Assembly: GCA_949130485.1 (NCBI GenBank)
Contig: OX422189.1
Span: forward strand, 1,683,720 to 1,747,719
Origin: Agelas oroides
Taxonomy: Eukaryota; Porifera; Demospongiae; Agelasida; Agelasidae
Length of the DNA stretch: 64,000 nt
Direction of reading: 5' to 3'
Below the pieces are notes generated by a model. It was not told the DNA's origin and did not search any database. It was given only the letters and a program-made list of their open reading frames with translations. This document shows, piece by piece, positions 13,701 through 22,650 of this stretch. The number at the start of each line of letters is the position of its first letter. Position 1 is the stretch's first letter. The position numbers and the translations under genes are program-made.

Positions 13701-14355
13701 TAGCAGACACCATTGGGACCAACAATTTTATAGTGAGGTGTCCCTAACTCAGAGGCTTCCGGTATATTTCCAGTAGGCATGGTACTACATAATTGGGACG
13801 TTTTCAGAGCTTTCCCTCTCTGTATGCTGGCAGGGAAGGGTAAGCAGAGGCTAGTACTATGAGTAACAGCGCTAATCTAATGTCAAGTTGTTAACTTTGT
13901 AGTGATGGTGGACGATCTTGCTGAAAAGGTCGACGAGTGTCCACTAAGTAGGGGTCGTTATGTATTGGTTGTGTACAATTGGGAGCACAAAAAGTGTCTG
14001 TTGTACGAGGTAGAAGGATGTGCCTGTATCAAGCATCCGGCCATTTCTGTCCACTTTGGGAATGCTACTTAAATCAGCACCCTAGCCAATGGCTTCGCAT
14101 GGTCAATGAGCTTTAGAATCTCTCATTTTGAAGACTACAATTTCTATTGGATAACAATGTACACATGTAAGTTGTAAAATAAACATGACCTAGATACTTC
14201 AGTGATTAATATATAGCTTTTAACTAGTTATTGCTCTGCCTTATGCACTCACACATGTTCTGTCTGTATCTCTCTTCTGTAGCTATGACAAGTTTGCAGG
14301 GAAGACAAAAACCACACTGACTGATGTAACACAACAGATTGCTACCATGGCATGA
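1141..14355 (+). CDS. PEX1: PEX1, peroxisome biogenesis AAA ATPase (19 exons found, first exon missing)
   Basis: PEX1 pairs with PEX6 in a double-ring AAA motor that pulls ubiquitinated PEX5 from the peroxisome membrane. Exons placed by GT-AG sites with matching phases: 1141-1314, 3300-3383, 4598-4715, 6192-7513, 8170-8290, 8366-8573, 9027-9238, 9397-9573, 10447-10601, 10668-10741, 10817-11303, 11590-11724, 11804-11868, 12016-12075, 12341-12423, 12523-12626, 12822-13136, 13200-13253, 13480-13595, 14283-14355. The order of N domain, weak D1 ATPase, strong D2 ATPase and a conserved C-terminal tail matches PEX1 and not PEX6, VCP or NSF. The start is unresolved: an ATG at 1111 reads into the first listed exon without a stop, but a good acceptor (TTGGTCTCAG) ends at 1140, so an upstream first exon is more likely. 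Identity as PEX1 is very likely; individual exon edges are inferred. (The list holds 20 intervals if the short 13200-13253 tail exon is counted.). Confidence 0.93.
1315..3299 (+). other. PEX1 intron with transposon
   Basis: Two-kilobase intron. Apart from the inverted-repeat element at 2837-3227 I see no coding or RNA feature; short open frames here have no recognisable sequence. Confidence 0.5.
2837..3227. mobile_element. Family A MITE (TAGCCTCG ends), old copy
   Basis: Inverted-repeat element with diverged family A ends (TAACCTCATCCCCAGGC left, reverse of GGGTACGAAGCCA right). Inner arms match: ACCCTGGTATCTTTTCTCA against the reverse of GAGAGAAAAAAATACCAGG. Flanks CGTCATCAT and CATCATCAT form a 9-bp target duplication with one mismatch. 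Confidence 0.75.
3578..4474. mobile_element. Foldback element in PEX1 intron
   Basis: Ends TGCAGTGGACT and AGTCCACTGTA are inverted. Inside, a second inverted pair lies at about 4042-4130 and 4198-4295 (CACTTGGGCTACTTTCATCA against TGATGATAGTAGCCCAAGTG). A family A half-element begins at 3771. Boundaries are approximate. Confidence 0.6.
4921..5697. mobile_element. Family B MITE (TAGTCTCG ends) with 9-bp TSD
   Basis: Ends TAGTCTCAG and CGAGACTA are inverted, followed inward by CCAGACCCTC and GAGGGTCTGG. The flanks carry a perfect 9-bp duplication, GTACCTATA, at 4912-4920 and 5698-5706. The 133-codon open frame inside (4996-5397) resembles no protein family and is probably chance. Confidence 0.9.
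6192..7513 (+). CDS. PEX1: PEX1 large linker exon (N domain to D1)
   Basis: This 1322-bp exon enters in phase 1 after a CTAG acceptor and leaves in phase 0 at CAA|GTAAGA. It begins with [20 protein letters not shown], which fits the end of the PEX1 N domain. It then has a serine/threonine-rich low-complexity stretch and a second folded region around [13 protein letters not shown] and [14 protein letters not shown] that fits the second N-terminal subdomain of PEX1. The family is poorly conserved here, so assignment rests on frame continuity as much as similarity. Confidence 0.85.
7721..7981. mobile_element. MITE with CAAGAGCGCATAAGAACGGG ends
   Basis: Terminal inverted repeats CAAGAGCGCATAAGAACGGG and its reverse, extended by CTAGAGTAAGAGCGTG. 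Flanks carry CTATGGT at 7714-7720 and 7982-7988. It lies in the PEX1 intron between 7513 and 8170. Confidence 0.85.
8170..8573 (+). CDS. PEX1: PEX1 exons just before D1
   Basis: Two exons (8170-8290, 8366-8573) separated by a 75-bp intron. The first ends in phase 1 and the second in phase 2. They encode a variable segment ([20 protein letters not shown], then [13 protein letters not shown]) corresponding to the region of human PEX1 that ends in the 'FILPFLKLSSLGG' stretch. No motif here identifies the family alone; the frame and position between the N domain and D1 do. Confidence 0.75.
9027..10741 (+). CDS. PEX1: PEX1 D1 AAA domain (degenerate)
   Basis: Four exons (9027-9238, 9397-9573, 10447-10601, 10668-10741) encode the first AAA ring. 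The P-loop reads [17 protein letters not shown], where the first glycine of GxxxxGKS is serine. The Walker B strand reads [11 protein letters not shown], lacking the usual acidic pair. Both fit the known weak ATPase activity of PEX1 D1. The segment [16 protein letters not shown] aligns with human EAVWMQPSVVLLDDLD, and [13 protein letters not shown] with VALIATSQSQQSL. A 9.57-10.45 kb intron holds no feature I recognise. Confidence 0.9.
10817..13136 (+). CDS. PEX1: PEX1 D2 AAA domain (catalytic)
   Basis: Exons from 10817 to 13136 carry the end of D1 ([14 protein letters not shown]) and all of D2. D2 has [14 protein letters not shown], Walker [13 protein letters not shown], the pore segment [14 protein letters not shown], Walker [15 protein letters not shown] with an intact acidic pair, the second region of homology [17 protein letters not shown], the sensor/arginine stretch LLRPGRLDH, and [19 protein letters not shown] in the lid. 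All key ATPase residues are present. Exons 11804-11868 and 12016-12075 are very short, but their phases fit (ends in phase 2 and 2). Confidence 0.95.
13200..14355 (+). CDS. PEX1: PEX1 C-terminal tail and stop
   Basis: Three exons (13200-13253, 13480-13595, 14283-14355) finish the protein. [20 protein letters not shown] aligns with the human tail [20 protein letters not shown], and YDKFAG with the YESFQN stretch. The stop is TGA at 14353-14355. The last intron holds a short inverted-repeat element (13683-13970). Confidence 0.85.
13683..13970. mobile_element. Diverged inverted-repeat element in last PEX1 intron
   Basis: AACCCCTCTATATAGCAGAC on the left resembles the reverse complement of GTCCACTAAGTAGGGGTCG on the right. 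Ends are diverged and no clear target duplication was seen. Confidence 0.45.
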
Positions 14356-14395
14356 CACTGACTGATGTAACACAACAGATTGCTACCATGGCATG
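14314..14395 (+). repeat. 41-bp tandem duplication across the PEX1 stop
   Basis: The stretch starting CTGACTGATGTAACACAACA at 14317 is repeated without visible change at 14358. The stop codon lies at the junction, so the second unit is 3' UTR. The duplication is recent. Confidence 0.85.
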
Positions 14396-15769
14396 ACACT
14401 ATAGAGAATATTTTTATTAGTTTCTGTTTTGGAACACCCTCCATGCTTCATGTTTGGCATTCATAATAATTATATCAAGTGAAACTGTACTTCAAAATGG
14501 CAGAGTTGCTGAATCTGCACAGCTACCTACCCAGTTTGGCGCTGGCGTCATCCAAAACTTGCACCATTGGCATGCACAAAACCTGCAAGGTGATATTTAA
14601 TAGGGAGAGTCTGCCATGCAGTTTGCGCATGACTAGTATATATGTAAGAGGTACAAGTACGTTACCACTTTGCACGCGGAAATTATATACACGTCACCGT
14701 TTATTAACGCGGAAATTAAAATTATCTGTCTGAGGTCAAAGTGACAAGCGTTGCTTAGCAAGCCCTGGGCCTTGCCAGCGGCCTGATTTGCATAGGTGGC
14801 ATGTAACAAGGCTGGACTAGTTCATCTAAATTGCTGATCACCGCTAGGTAAGCGATTTGTACCTGTTTGAAGCCATTATCTGTAGGTGTATATCGTAGCT
14901 TACCAGCAATTTGAAACGGTGCCGATTTTCTCATTTGTTACGTACAGCTCCGACGGACTAAGCCCTTTTCCAAGTTATTTGAAGCTAGTACTCCAGCCTT
15001 ATGTGAAATCTGGAAGCCGCTTGCTCCACATGTTGAAGAAAAAGCTTCGCTTTGACGGCCCTTCTTAAAATTCACGAACGATCACGAACTAGCACCGCCC
15101 CTTCCGCCTTCCCTGCGAGGTGATCTAAGTGGAAAGGTGTGGTCTACACTTATTACTACTCAACAGGAAGGGATTTACCCCAAAAGCTCGCTTGGCTTCG
15201 CTACTTACCGCGTAAACTCTCCCGCGCCAATATATTGGCGCATCGCGCTACGCGTGTACAGCCCGTGCGCCAATATATTGGCGCTTCGCGTTCTAAGTGT
15301 TACCATTCACACAATGCTTCACATACAACTGCATGAAGAATAATGTGCCCCTTCTAAAGCTATTGTAACTGTAATGTAATGTACTGTACGTACATGTACT
15401 GTGGCTTGTGCGCTCAAATTTTCTATGGCAAGTATCTTCCAGGGAAATAGATAACATCATCAGATCATGATACAAAACAGCCGGAAATGCTGCTACTCGC
15501 GGCATTGCGCATGCGTTGAAAGCCAGTCCCAGTCATGTGACTATTATGAAATAAGCATTACGTCATTAACTGATTGTGACAACACGCAGGAACAAGGAAA
15601 ACAACAGTGAGTAAGGAAGATTGATCAGGATAGTAAACTGCTCATAACGTTAAAAAGGGTGAAAAAAAAGAGTATAAGCGTTTTACACCTCAGGGAAGTC
15701 AACAGGACTTATATAGTCAAGTTTTAGGACGACCGAGTCTTCCCCACGTTTTAATGGTGCTGCTGATAA
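14396..15769. other. Intergenic region between PEX1 and the dispanin gene
   Basis: No gene recognised. It contains two copies of an 18-bp perfect palindrome and is otherwise unremarkable. Promoter elements of the downstream dispanin gene may lie at the right end. Confidence 0.4.
15224..15284. repeat. Two copies of a perfect 18-bp palindrome
   Basis: GCGCCAATATATTGGCGC occurs at 15224-15241 and again at 15267-15284, 43 bp apart. Each copy is a perfect palindrome with a TATA-like centre. It could be paired protein-binding sites or ends of a small element; the sequence does not decide. Confidence 0.75.
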
Positions 15770-16499
15770 TAGTCTCGCGTGGCCAGACCCTACCTGGAGA
15801 GGTCTGGTCTACGGCCTAACACGGATTTGTATTGCGCAGTCAGCACGTAGACAGTTAACTAAGTACTTGCTACTGTGTTTGTGCAGTACAAAGTGTGAAG
15901 ACCTGTGCCGATCATAACTAGAGCCACTTAGAGCTTGTATCACACCCCCAATTATCTGGGGGGTGTTTAATAGATACATGTACAAATGGTAGCCTCGTTC
16001 CCAGGCCCGCGCCCAGCTTCCCGTCGCTTGCAGTACGGTTAAGCGGGAGAGGGCCTGGTACATTTTCTCACGTGAGTGACGTCACAGGTAGAAAGGCGGT
16101 AGAAAGACTTTAATTGAACGTGGGCGAGCACGACTAAATTGCTCACTGATTGCTGGTGTGTGTCTTCACTGTTTTGACTTGGTAAAACTCTCTGTCCTCC
16201 CGACTGTCTCGTGAATAGCGACATAAAAGCGCCTTCGTGCGCTGCTATTTTTCAACTCGGAATAGTCGCGCTCCAGTGCATGCGTGCGAGCGAAGTTTTT
16301 TGTGGTTTACATGACGCCCACGTTCGCATAATTTGCCCTGTCCGTGACGTCACTCACGTGAGAAAATGTACCAGGCCCTCTCCCGCTTAACCATACTGCA
16401 AGCGACGGGAAGCTGGGAACGAGGCTATACAAATGGCGTGTTAGGCAGTAGACCAGACCCTTCCTTCCTGGTAGGTCTGGCCATGCGAGCTCGAGACTA
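15770..16499. mobile_element. Family B MITE interrupted by a family A MITE
   Basis: Ends TAGTCTCGCGTGGCC and GAGCTCGAGACTA are inverted. Perfect 9-bp duplication TGCTGATAA flanks it at 15761-15769 and 16500-16508. The family A element 15990-16427 is nested inside, so family A inserted later here. The outer element ends about 160 bp before the dispanin start codon. Confidence 0.92.
15990..16427. mobile_element. Family A MITE, full-length, with 9-bp TSD
   Basis: Starts TAGCCTCGTTCCCAGGCC and ends GGGAACGAGGCTA. Arms are long: the CAGTACGGTTAAGCGGGAGA stretch and its CCTGGTACATTTTCTCACGT extension are mirrored on the right. Perfect duplication TACAAATGG at 15981-15989 and 16428-16436. It is the best-preserved long copy of the family in the window. 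Confidence 0.93.
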
Positions 16500-16657
16500 T
16501 GCTGATAACCGGTTGAAAGACGATGCTTAGAAGATGAAAGTCAAACTGTATTTCCTGATAATAGAAATGACATGTATACTTGTATATCACCTGTAGGCCT
16601 ATATATAACCTACTTTGAGTATCCTAATCATATGTTATGTCTCTTCTATTGGTAGTC

Positions 16658-17308
16658 ATGAGTCAGCAGTACCCACTTCCTGGCCAAATACTGGTGCCGG
16701 GGGCTACCCCAGGTCTGTCAATGGCTGCCACTGCGGCTTCCCCCAGCCAACCTGCCACTGGGACCACCCCTGGCCAATCAACTTTCACTGTTGAAGCACC
16801 ACCAGACTACACTGACATTTACAAGCAAGAACGTCAGCCACCACTTCAGCAACATGCCCAGAGCTTTCCAGCCCAGTTCATACCTGTACAGCAACCTGCC
16901 CAGAGCTATCCAGCCCAGTTCGTACCTGTCCAGCAACCTGCCATGCAGTCTGTAATACAGCCAGTACAGTACGTGATGCCAGCCCCGATGCAGATGGTTG
17001 CAGTCACCCCTCGTCCTAACTACCCTGGCCCACACGACTTCCTCATCTTGGCCATAGTTGTGACATCCATCTGCGCCTTACTGAATCCCACCTCTCTTAT
17101 ATTTGGGATATCAGCAACCGTCGTGGCCGTTATAAGCAAGGGTCAAAAGGATGCTGCTAACTACCCCGGTGCTAAGAGCTATGCAACTGCAGCACTTGGT
17201 TTGATCATCTGTGACATTGTATACACCCTTGTGATGGCCATTTTAGGCATCGGACTCACTATTGGGCTGGTTTACCGTTTGATTTATTCTTATTCCTACA
17301 TTGACTGA
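16658..17308 (+). CDS. Free-standing CD225/dispanin (IFITM-like) membrane protein
   Basis: Predicted 216 residues. The N-terminal ~125 residues are rich in proline and glutamine, with repeats of the type QSYPAQFVPVQQPA. After PNYPGPHDF come two hydrophobic segments: FLILAIVVTSICALLNPTSL and, after a short basic loop (SKGQKD...GAKSYAT), a longer one around LGLIICDIVYTLVMAILGIG. This proline-rich N-terminus plus two-segment layout fits the CD225/dispanin family, whose vertebrate IFITM members sit in plasma and endosomal membranes. An upstream in-frame ATG at 16637 exists, but I prefer 16658: a GTAG acceptor-like site lies 2 nt before it, and the related fragment at 45608 has the same ATG without the upstream one. 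A 5' UTR intron is therefore possible. Family call is by pattern, not search. Confidence 0.75.
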   Translation: MSQQYPLPGQILVPGATPGLSMAATAASPSQPATGTTPGQSTFTVEAPPDYTDIYKQERQPPLQQHAQSFPAQFIPVQQPAQSYPAQFVPVQQPAMQSVIQPVQYVMPAPMQMVAVTPRPNYPGPHDFLILAIVVTSICALLNPTSLIFGISATVVAVISKGQKDAANYPGAKSYATAALGLIICDIVYTLVMAILGIGLTIGLVYRLIYSYSYID

Positions 17309-17821
17309 GTTTCAAGTACAGATCGTATGTTTCTGCATGTCTTCATGATCTGGTTCATATGTTACTATGTCAGTAATTATTGGTTAGTTTTGACTCATGG
17401 GCCTTCCTGTTTTTTTATAAGACAGTGTAAGCAAGTTCATGTCTTTAGTTTTGTACCTGTAGCCACTCTGCAGGTTTGTTCATGCAATCACAGCATTGTA
17501 GCTAGTTGAATGTTGTATTAATCATGTCAAAAATGCATCCAAAGACAACCTCACTGACTTTGATAGTAGCTACATGGAGCTTCAATTATACATGGAAGTT
17601 AACAGTTTATGTAATCCAGAGGCATACTGACTTGTTTTGTAATCTTGCAAGCGATCAAAAATTGGATCTGGGGACTGGGAATGAGGCTAGGTGGGGTCTG
17701 GGCAAGAGACTACTACGTATTGCATTGTGCTACATGCAGCCTTGTTCCCAGGCTCCCCAGAATGCGAATATGTAAGTTACAAAAAAGTTTTCTGAATGAA
17801 AACAAGGGATGGAACCCTCCA

Positions 17822-18200
17822 CTTCAGCCACCTGCCTAGAGCTCTCCATACCTGTCCAGCAACCTGCCATGCAGTCTGTAATACAGCCAGAATGTGTGAG
17901 TACGTGATGCCAGCCCCAATGCAGATGGTCAGAGTCACCCTGGTCCTAACTACCCTGGCCCACACGACTTCCTCATCCTGGCCGTAGTTGTGACATCCAT
18001 CTGTGCCTTACTGAATCCCACTTCTCTTGTGTTTGGGATAGCAGCAACCATCTTGGCTGTTAGAGGTATGGCAACTGCGGCATTGGCTTTGATCATCTGT
18101 GACATTGTCCATACCCTTGTGATGGCCATTTTAGGCATCGGACTCGACTGGTTTCCCTGTTCCTTAATCAATACATCTATGATAGCCACTCAGCAGGCCA
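17822..18200 (+). pseudogene. Frameshifted dispanin copy
   Basis: Follows the 16658 gene and repeats its sequence from the proline-rich part (CAGCAACCTGCCATGCAGTC) through both membrane segments. The frame changes near the PNYPGPHDF motif, and the segment between the two hydrophobic stretches is shortened (AVRGMATAALAL instead of the longer basic loop). The C-terminal end reads DWFPCS rather than the usual tail. It looks like a decayed tandem duplicate. Confidence 0.8.
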
Positions 18201-18295
18201 TCATCAGCATTAAAGTTAGTTGGTTGGCGCTATCCCAAATACAAGAGAAGTGGGGTCCACAGTAAGGCACAGATCGATGGATGCGACTTTGGCAC

Positions 18296-18395
18296 TAAAT
18301 GGCTGTGACATTGTCTACACCCTTGTGATGACCATTTTAGGACTCACTATCAAACTGGTTTCCCCATACCTTAATCAATGCATCTAGCTATTACT
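18296..18395 (+). pseudogene. Dispanin tail fragment
   Basis: TGTGACATTGTCTACACCCT followed by TTGTGATG.CCATTTTAGG matches the second membrane segment of the 16658 gene. Only about 100 bp remain. The ACTCAGCAGGC.ATCATCAGC motif that follows (18454) also follows the 17.8 kb copy (18187) and recurs at 46193. Confidence 0.7.
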
Positions 18396-18869
18396 GTTCT
18401 TGTCATCACTAATGTGACTGAATAAAGTAGCTACCAGAAAATGTATCATAGTTACTCAGCAGGCAATCATCAGCATTATAGTTACATGTTTCCTCGTATG
18501 TAGTGGATGTATATCAATACCTTGTATTGCAATGAAAAGTGTGCATGTCCAAGATGGACTCCATGAGCATCAAAGTTGCTAGTTGACTCAACCGAAACGT
18601 GAAGTAAACTCACCCAGTTAATTTTGTATCCCCTAGCAGGTACATGAGTTGGAGTTAAGCATGGAGTATGGAATACGCTTGACGAGTTTTATCCAAGGGG
18701 TATTAGGCATGGGGCAGCAGGGTATTTGGCTAGCAGTACCAATTATCCACAGGTATTAAGTTAATACCATAATATTATAGCACTATTGAGGATGAGCTTA
18801 GAAGGGAGCTGGCCGAGGGATGCCATACTTTCTAGGAAACTACATTTCCTCGGGGTGCTAAATAGCCGA

Positions 18870-19316
18870 GGGATACGCTAAATTCACCCGGTTTGAAACC
18901 TTATGAATAATTAATCAGTACGTTTAACCCCTTTGATACGAGTAAGCAAATGTCGTGAAGAAAGCTGTATCAGTCACAGAACGAGATTCACTTGCCATGT
19001 GTTGGTCTTCTCCATCTGCTACAATACTGGCACTGAGATAGCAGGTAAGGCTGTTCAGGGAGGTGCTTGGAAATGGCCATTTTGAAGCCTCTGGGCATGG
19101 AATGGATCAGCTGGCTATACATATCCTGTCTATACATATTGCTTTGCACGACCTGCACTATGGGAATTTGTAAAAACGATGGTGCACACTACAGAAACAC
19201 AACATAAGTACCAGGCAAAGTTCAGTTTGAGCTTGTGAATAGCAAGCCTGCCCCAAGTTGTAATGAGAGATCTTGTGACATTGTCGTAGTCTTGCCGGAC
19301 TTTGTTGCAGACAGCA
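18870..19316 (+). repeat. Left long inverted arm
   Basis: Matches the reverse complement of 22174-22619 with scattered differences, down to the GACAGCA stretch where the two diverge. Confidence 0.9.
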
Positions 19317-19503
19317 GTGAACTTGCATAAAATTACATAAGGCCACCCCAAGTTGTACTTCTGTTTCTGCTCCTCCATTCTGGAGCATTTCAGAATTCCT
19401 GTATAATGAGCATGTGCAGAAGCAGTGCTCACTGTAATGTAAAGGGACTTCTGTGCAGGTGTTTATCTTATATTTCCAGCCTACCTGCTTTAAAGTGTTC
19501 ACC

Positions 19504-19818
19504 TATAGAGCGTTTTCATCACGTGAACAAATTCCGTATACTAGAAATAAACCGCCATCTTGGTGTACAACTTGTACAGTATGTTATTAGCAGTATATGC
19601 AATATCGATTAAAAAACCCACAGGTAAGCGTTTATATAGCTGTTTTAACTTGTGTGGCAATGGTATTTTGTCCGATTCAACACATATTAGAAGCATTATC
19701 ACTCATTTCGTGAAGATCGCCATAGAAGCTCCTATCTTATTGTACACGAACATGGCGGCTGTTTTCTGTTTTCCTTTGTAATCTCGAAGGTAACGACGTC
19801 ACATGAAAACGCTCTATA
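19504..19818. mobile_element. MITE with TATAGAGCGTTTTCAT ends
   Basis: TATAGAGCGTTTTCATCACG at the left mirrors CACATGAAAACGCTCTATA at the right. A TA target duplication is possible. It is nested in the long-arm transposon. Confidence 0.75.
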
Positions 19819-19837
19819 TAAAGACTATGTCGTGGAT

Positions 19838-19975
19838 ATTGGGACCCCCGATTTTGGGGACCCCCCATCGCCAAATCTATATAGATTTGGGGATCCCAAT
19901 CTACATAGATATGTATCTATGATAGATATGGGGACTCCCCATCCCAATATCCATGGTAGATATGGGACCCCTACC
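19838..19975. repeat. GGGGACCCC / ATATCTA cluster, left
   Basis: Repeated GGGACCCC and AGATATGGGGA motifs in both orientations. A similar cluster (GGGGTCCCTAAATCTACG, GGTCCCCATATCTACGGGG) lies at 20946-21035. The pair may be the ends of an inner element that carries the PHD fragment. Confidence 0.55.
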
Positions 19976-20034
19976 TATATACCATTTTTTTTGTTGTGCT
20001 ATGGCTTTGGCTGTGCTTAACTGCATCATTTATG

Positions 20035-20823
20035 TCACTCACAATCATAAACATTGATGCTATCAAAGAGTAAAAGGAAAAGAAACTGCAATAGGTTACA
20101 TGCACTACAAAACCACTGTTCTACACTATTGAGCATAGATCTAAGATTGATGCACCTAAGGTGATACCACTCTCCGTAAGAGTCACAGCATACCATGTTG
20201 TCCCATGTCTCGGGTGTTTGACAGGTACAAAACACTTCTATTTCATGAAATGGGAAGTGCATCTGTTTAGGCTTATAGCCGATGGAGTGCGGGAAAGAAG
20301 ATAGTTTCCTCTGGCGAAAGCACCTCTCCAGGTGTTGTCTCATCTTCTGGTCAAACACAATTATACTTACATCATCTCCCAGAGCAGCATGGTACTCGCA
20401 ATTGCAAATACACCACAATCTTTTGTGCCATGCTGTTGCTTGATGTTTGGCACATTCACCACCAGGTGAGGGTTGAATCTTTCACCATGACACTTGTCAT
20501 GGATGGACGAAATGATTTTCTTCTGCTGCTCTCGGTCTTCAATCACAAGCCTCGGTGTTGCAGAAATTGTCTTTCCTAGTCAAGAGAAAAGGATGCAGGT
20601 TTATATCATAGTTAATTGCTAGCCGATCGCCAAAAGTCATCGATCCTTCACTAATTTCGGAAGTGATCAGTCGATAGAGATGCATCTCCTGTGCTTGGAA
20701 AAACTTAGATTGTTTCCAAAAAGCGAGTTTGTCGTCTTTCTGGACTGTTTCGGGGTACTTTCCATGTTTGATGTAGCCGTAGATCTGTTGATATGTGAAT
20801 TTCCCCTCACTTTCAGCTTCCAT
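20035..20823 (-). pseudogene. PHD-finger / integrase-type transposon gene fragment
   Basis: Reading the minus strand, the first part contains FTYQQIYGYIKHGKYPETVQ, resembling the stretch before the zinc-binding motif in integrase-bearing (Ginger-like) DNA transposons and related host genes. Further on a TKDCGVFAIA motif resembles the cysteine-containing site of Ulp1-type proteases. The last part is a PHD finger: VFCTCQTPETWDNMVCCDS, then GEWYHLRC and WFCSAC. The reading is interrupted and the catalytic integrase core is not visible, so this is a decayed, internally shortened copy. Family naming is an inference from motif order. Confidence 0.6.
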
Positions 20824-20945
20824 TGCTTTAATTGATACATGTAGCTTCGAATATAGCTTTTCCTACGGCCTACAGATTTCATATCCTTGGGCTATTAGAC
20901 TTCACTCAATCACGGTACAACCGTTGACATCAATTGACATCAATT

Positions 20946-21035
20946 AACAGCGGGGTCCCTAAATCTACGCGGCAGTCCCTATATTGACGTAGAATTAGGG
21001 ATGGGGTCCCCATATCTACGGGGTCCCCAATAAGA
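20946..21035. repeat. GGGGACCCC / ATATCTA cluster, right
   Basis: Partner of the cluster at 19838-19975 in roughly inverse arrangement. Confidence 0.5.
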
Positions 21036-21228
21036 CAACGGAAATAGCATATTCTTGTGATCCTGGTAATGATACAGGTTTCTTATACAGTGATGTGTTT
21101 GTTGTACTGGCAAACGCATGATTGTTATTTGTGTTGCTGATGTACTGCCCACGTGCACAGTAGCAGGAAGTCCAGACCAGAAACAAAAGTATAACTTCGA
21201 ATGGCATTATTGTTACTACATTATGATC

Positions 21229-22153
21229 TCAGTGCACAGACAATTATAGTTGACTCACACTTTAACTTTACACAGCATAGTTGCTTTCGTCCGGGTCTAC
21301 CAAATTTTGGCTTGTTAACACAAAACGGACGTCACCACAACCTTCCACTAAACACCCTTCACACCCCCTACATTTTGATATCTTCTCGCCTATTAGCAGT
21401 AACAACTGTCTCCAGTGCGTGCATGTGACTTTCCTAATAAGCTGTAAAGCGTGTTGGTTTCACTGGCTTCCGTATATCAGCTGTTGATGCTGCTGCCTCT
21501 ATTCCGCCTCACCCTTAGCTTGATATGAGCATACAATGTAGTACTCTTAATGAGACCAACAGACGAAGGCACAAAGTCCCTGCCCATCGGAACAGGGCTA
21601 TATTCAAGCAGACTGCCTTTGTAAGGTAATGTAATCATATTGTAATACACTTCCGCTATCATTTAATAGAGGCACAGGCGGCAAAATGCCAAGTGTTAGT
21701 AAATAGGACTTCCAGTGAAATAACACTTTGATGAGTTGTACTTCTGCTAGCACTTATAAGCCACTTCACACCAAGAGTCACCACCTTCCCAGCCACACAC
21801 ACCGCAGATTGATATTCAGATCCTAAAAGAGGCTGCTAAGAAGGCAAATACTGCCCCTGTCATCACGTCCTACTGAAATAGTGCCAGCAGCATCAATGGT
21901 TGACATATATATATATATACAGAAGTCAACATGCTTTTACAGTTTAATGACAGGCACAGTCATGCATTCACTAAGAAAAGTCGCTACTTTTTATAGGCAA
22001 GAAGGGAGAGCCTGGGAACAAGGCAAGGGGTGTGAAGGCTGTTTAGTGGAAGAGGACTGTCTCTTTCGTGCTGACAAGCTGCTGGACCCAAACAATAGAA
22101 ACATTGTTGTGCAAAGAGCAAGTGTGAGCAAACAGTAATTGTCTGTGCACTGA
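21229..22153. mobile_element. Foldback element inside the long-arm transposon
   Basis: TCAGTGCACAGACAATTA at the left mirrors the reverse of TAATTGTCTGTGCACTGA at the right. The arms extend about 140 bp with moderate divergence (CACTAAACACCCTTCACACC against GGTGTGAAGGCTGTTTAGTG). Confidence 0.75.
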
Positions 22154-22173
22154 CACATTCACATAATTTTATT

Positions 22174-22619
22174 GCTGTCCACAACAAAGTCCAGCAAGAC
22201 TACAACAATGTCACAAGATCTCTCATTACAACTTGGGGCAGGCTTGCTATTCACAAGCTCAAACTGAACTTTGCCTGGTACTTATGTTGTGTTTCTGTAG
22301 TGTGCACCATCGTTTTTACAAATTCCCATAGTGCAGGTCGTGCAAAGTAATATGTATAGACAGGATATGTATAGCAAGCTGATCCATTCCATGCCCAGAG
22401 GCTTCAAAATGGCCATTTCCAAGCACCTCCCTGAACAGCCTTACCTGCTATCTCAGTGCCAGTATTGTAGCAGATGGAGAAGACCAACACATGGCAAGTG
22501 AATCTCGTTCTGTGACTGATACAGCTTTCTTCACGACATTTGCTTACTCGTATCAAAGGGGTTAAACGTACTGATTAATTATTCATAAGGTTTCAAACCG
22601 GGTGAATTTAGCGTATCCC
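22174..22619 (-). repeat. Right long inverted arm
   Basis: Inverse of the left arm. It ends CCGGGTGAATTTAGCGTATCCC, followed by the 10-bp target duplication. Confidence 0.9.
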
Positions 22620-22650
22620 AAATAGCCGAGGACCCTCGACCAGCCGTCAA

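Larger units (their letters stand above)
18870..22619. mobile_element. 3.75-kb DNA transposon with ~445-bp inverted ends
   Basis: Left arm 18870-19316 and right arm 22174-22619 are near-identical in inverse orientation, starting GGGATACGCTAAATTCACCC. The flanks carry a perfect 10-bp duplication AAATAGCCGA at 18860-18869 and 22620-22629. Long arms with a 9-10 bp target duplication fit Mutator-like elements, but no Mutator transposase was seen, so the copy is likely non-autonomous. Its interior is a nest: a MITE (19504-19818), GGGGACCCC-type repeats, a PHD/integrase-like fragment on the minus strand and a foldback (21229-22153). Confidence 0.9.
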
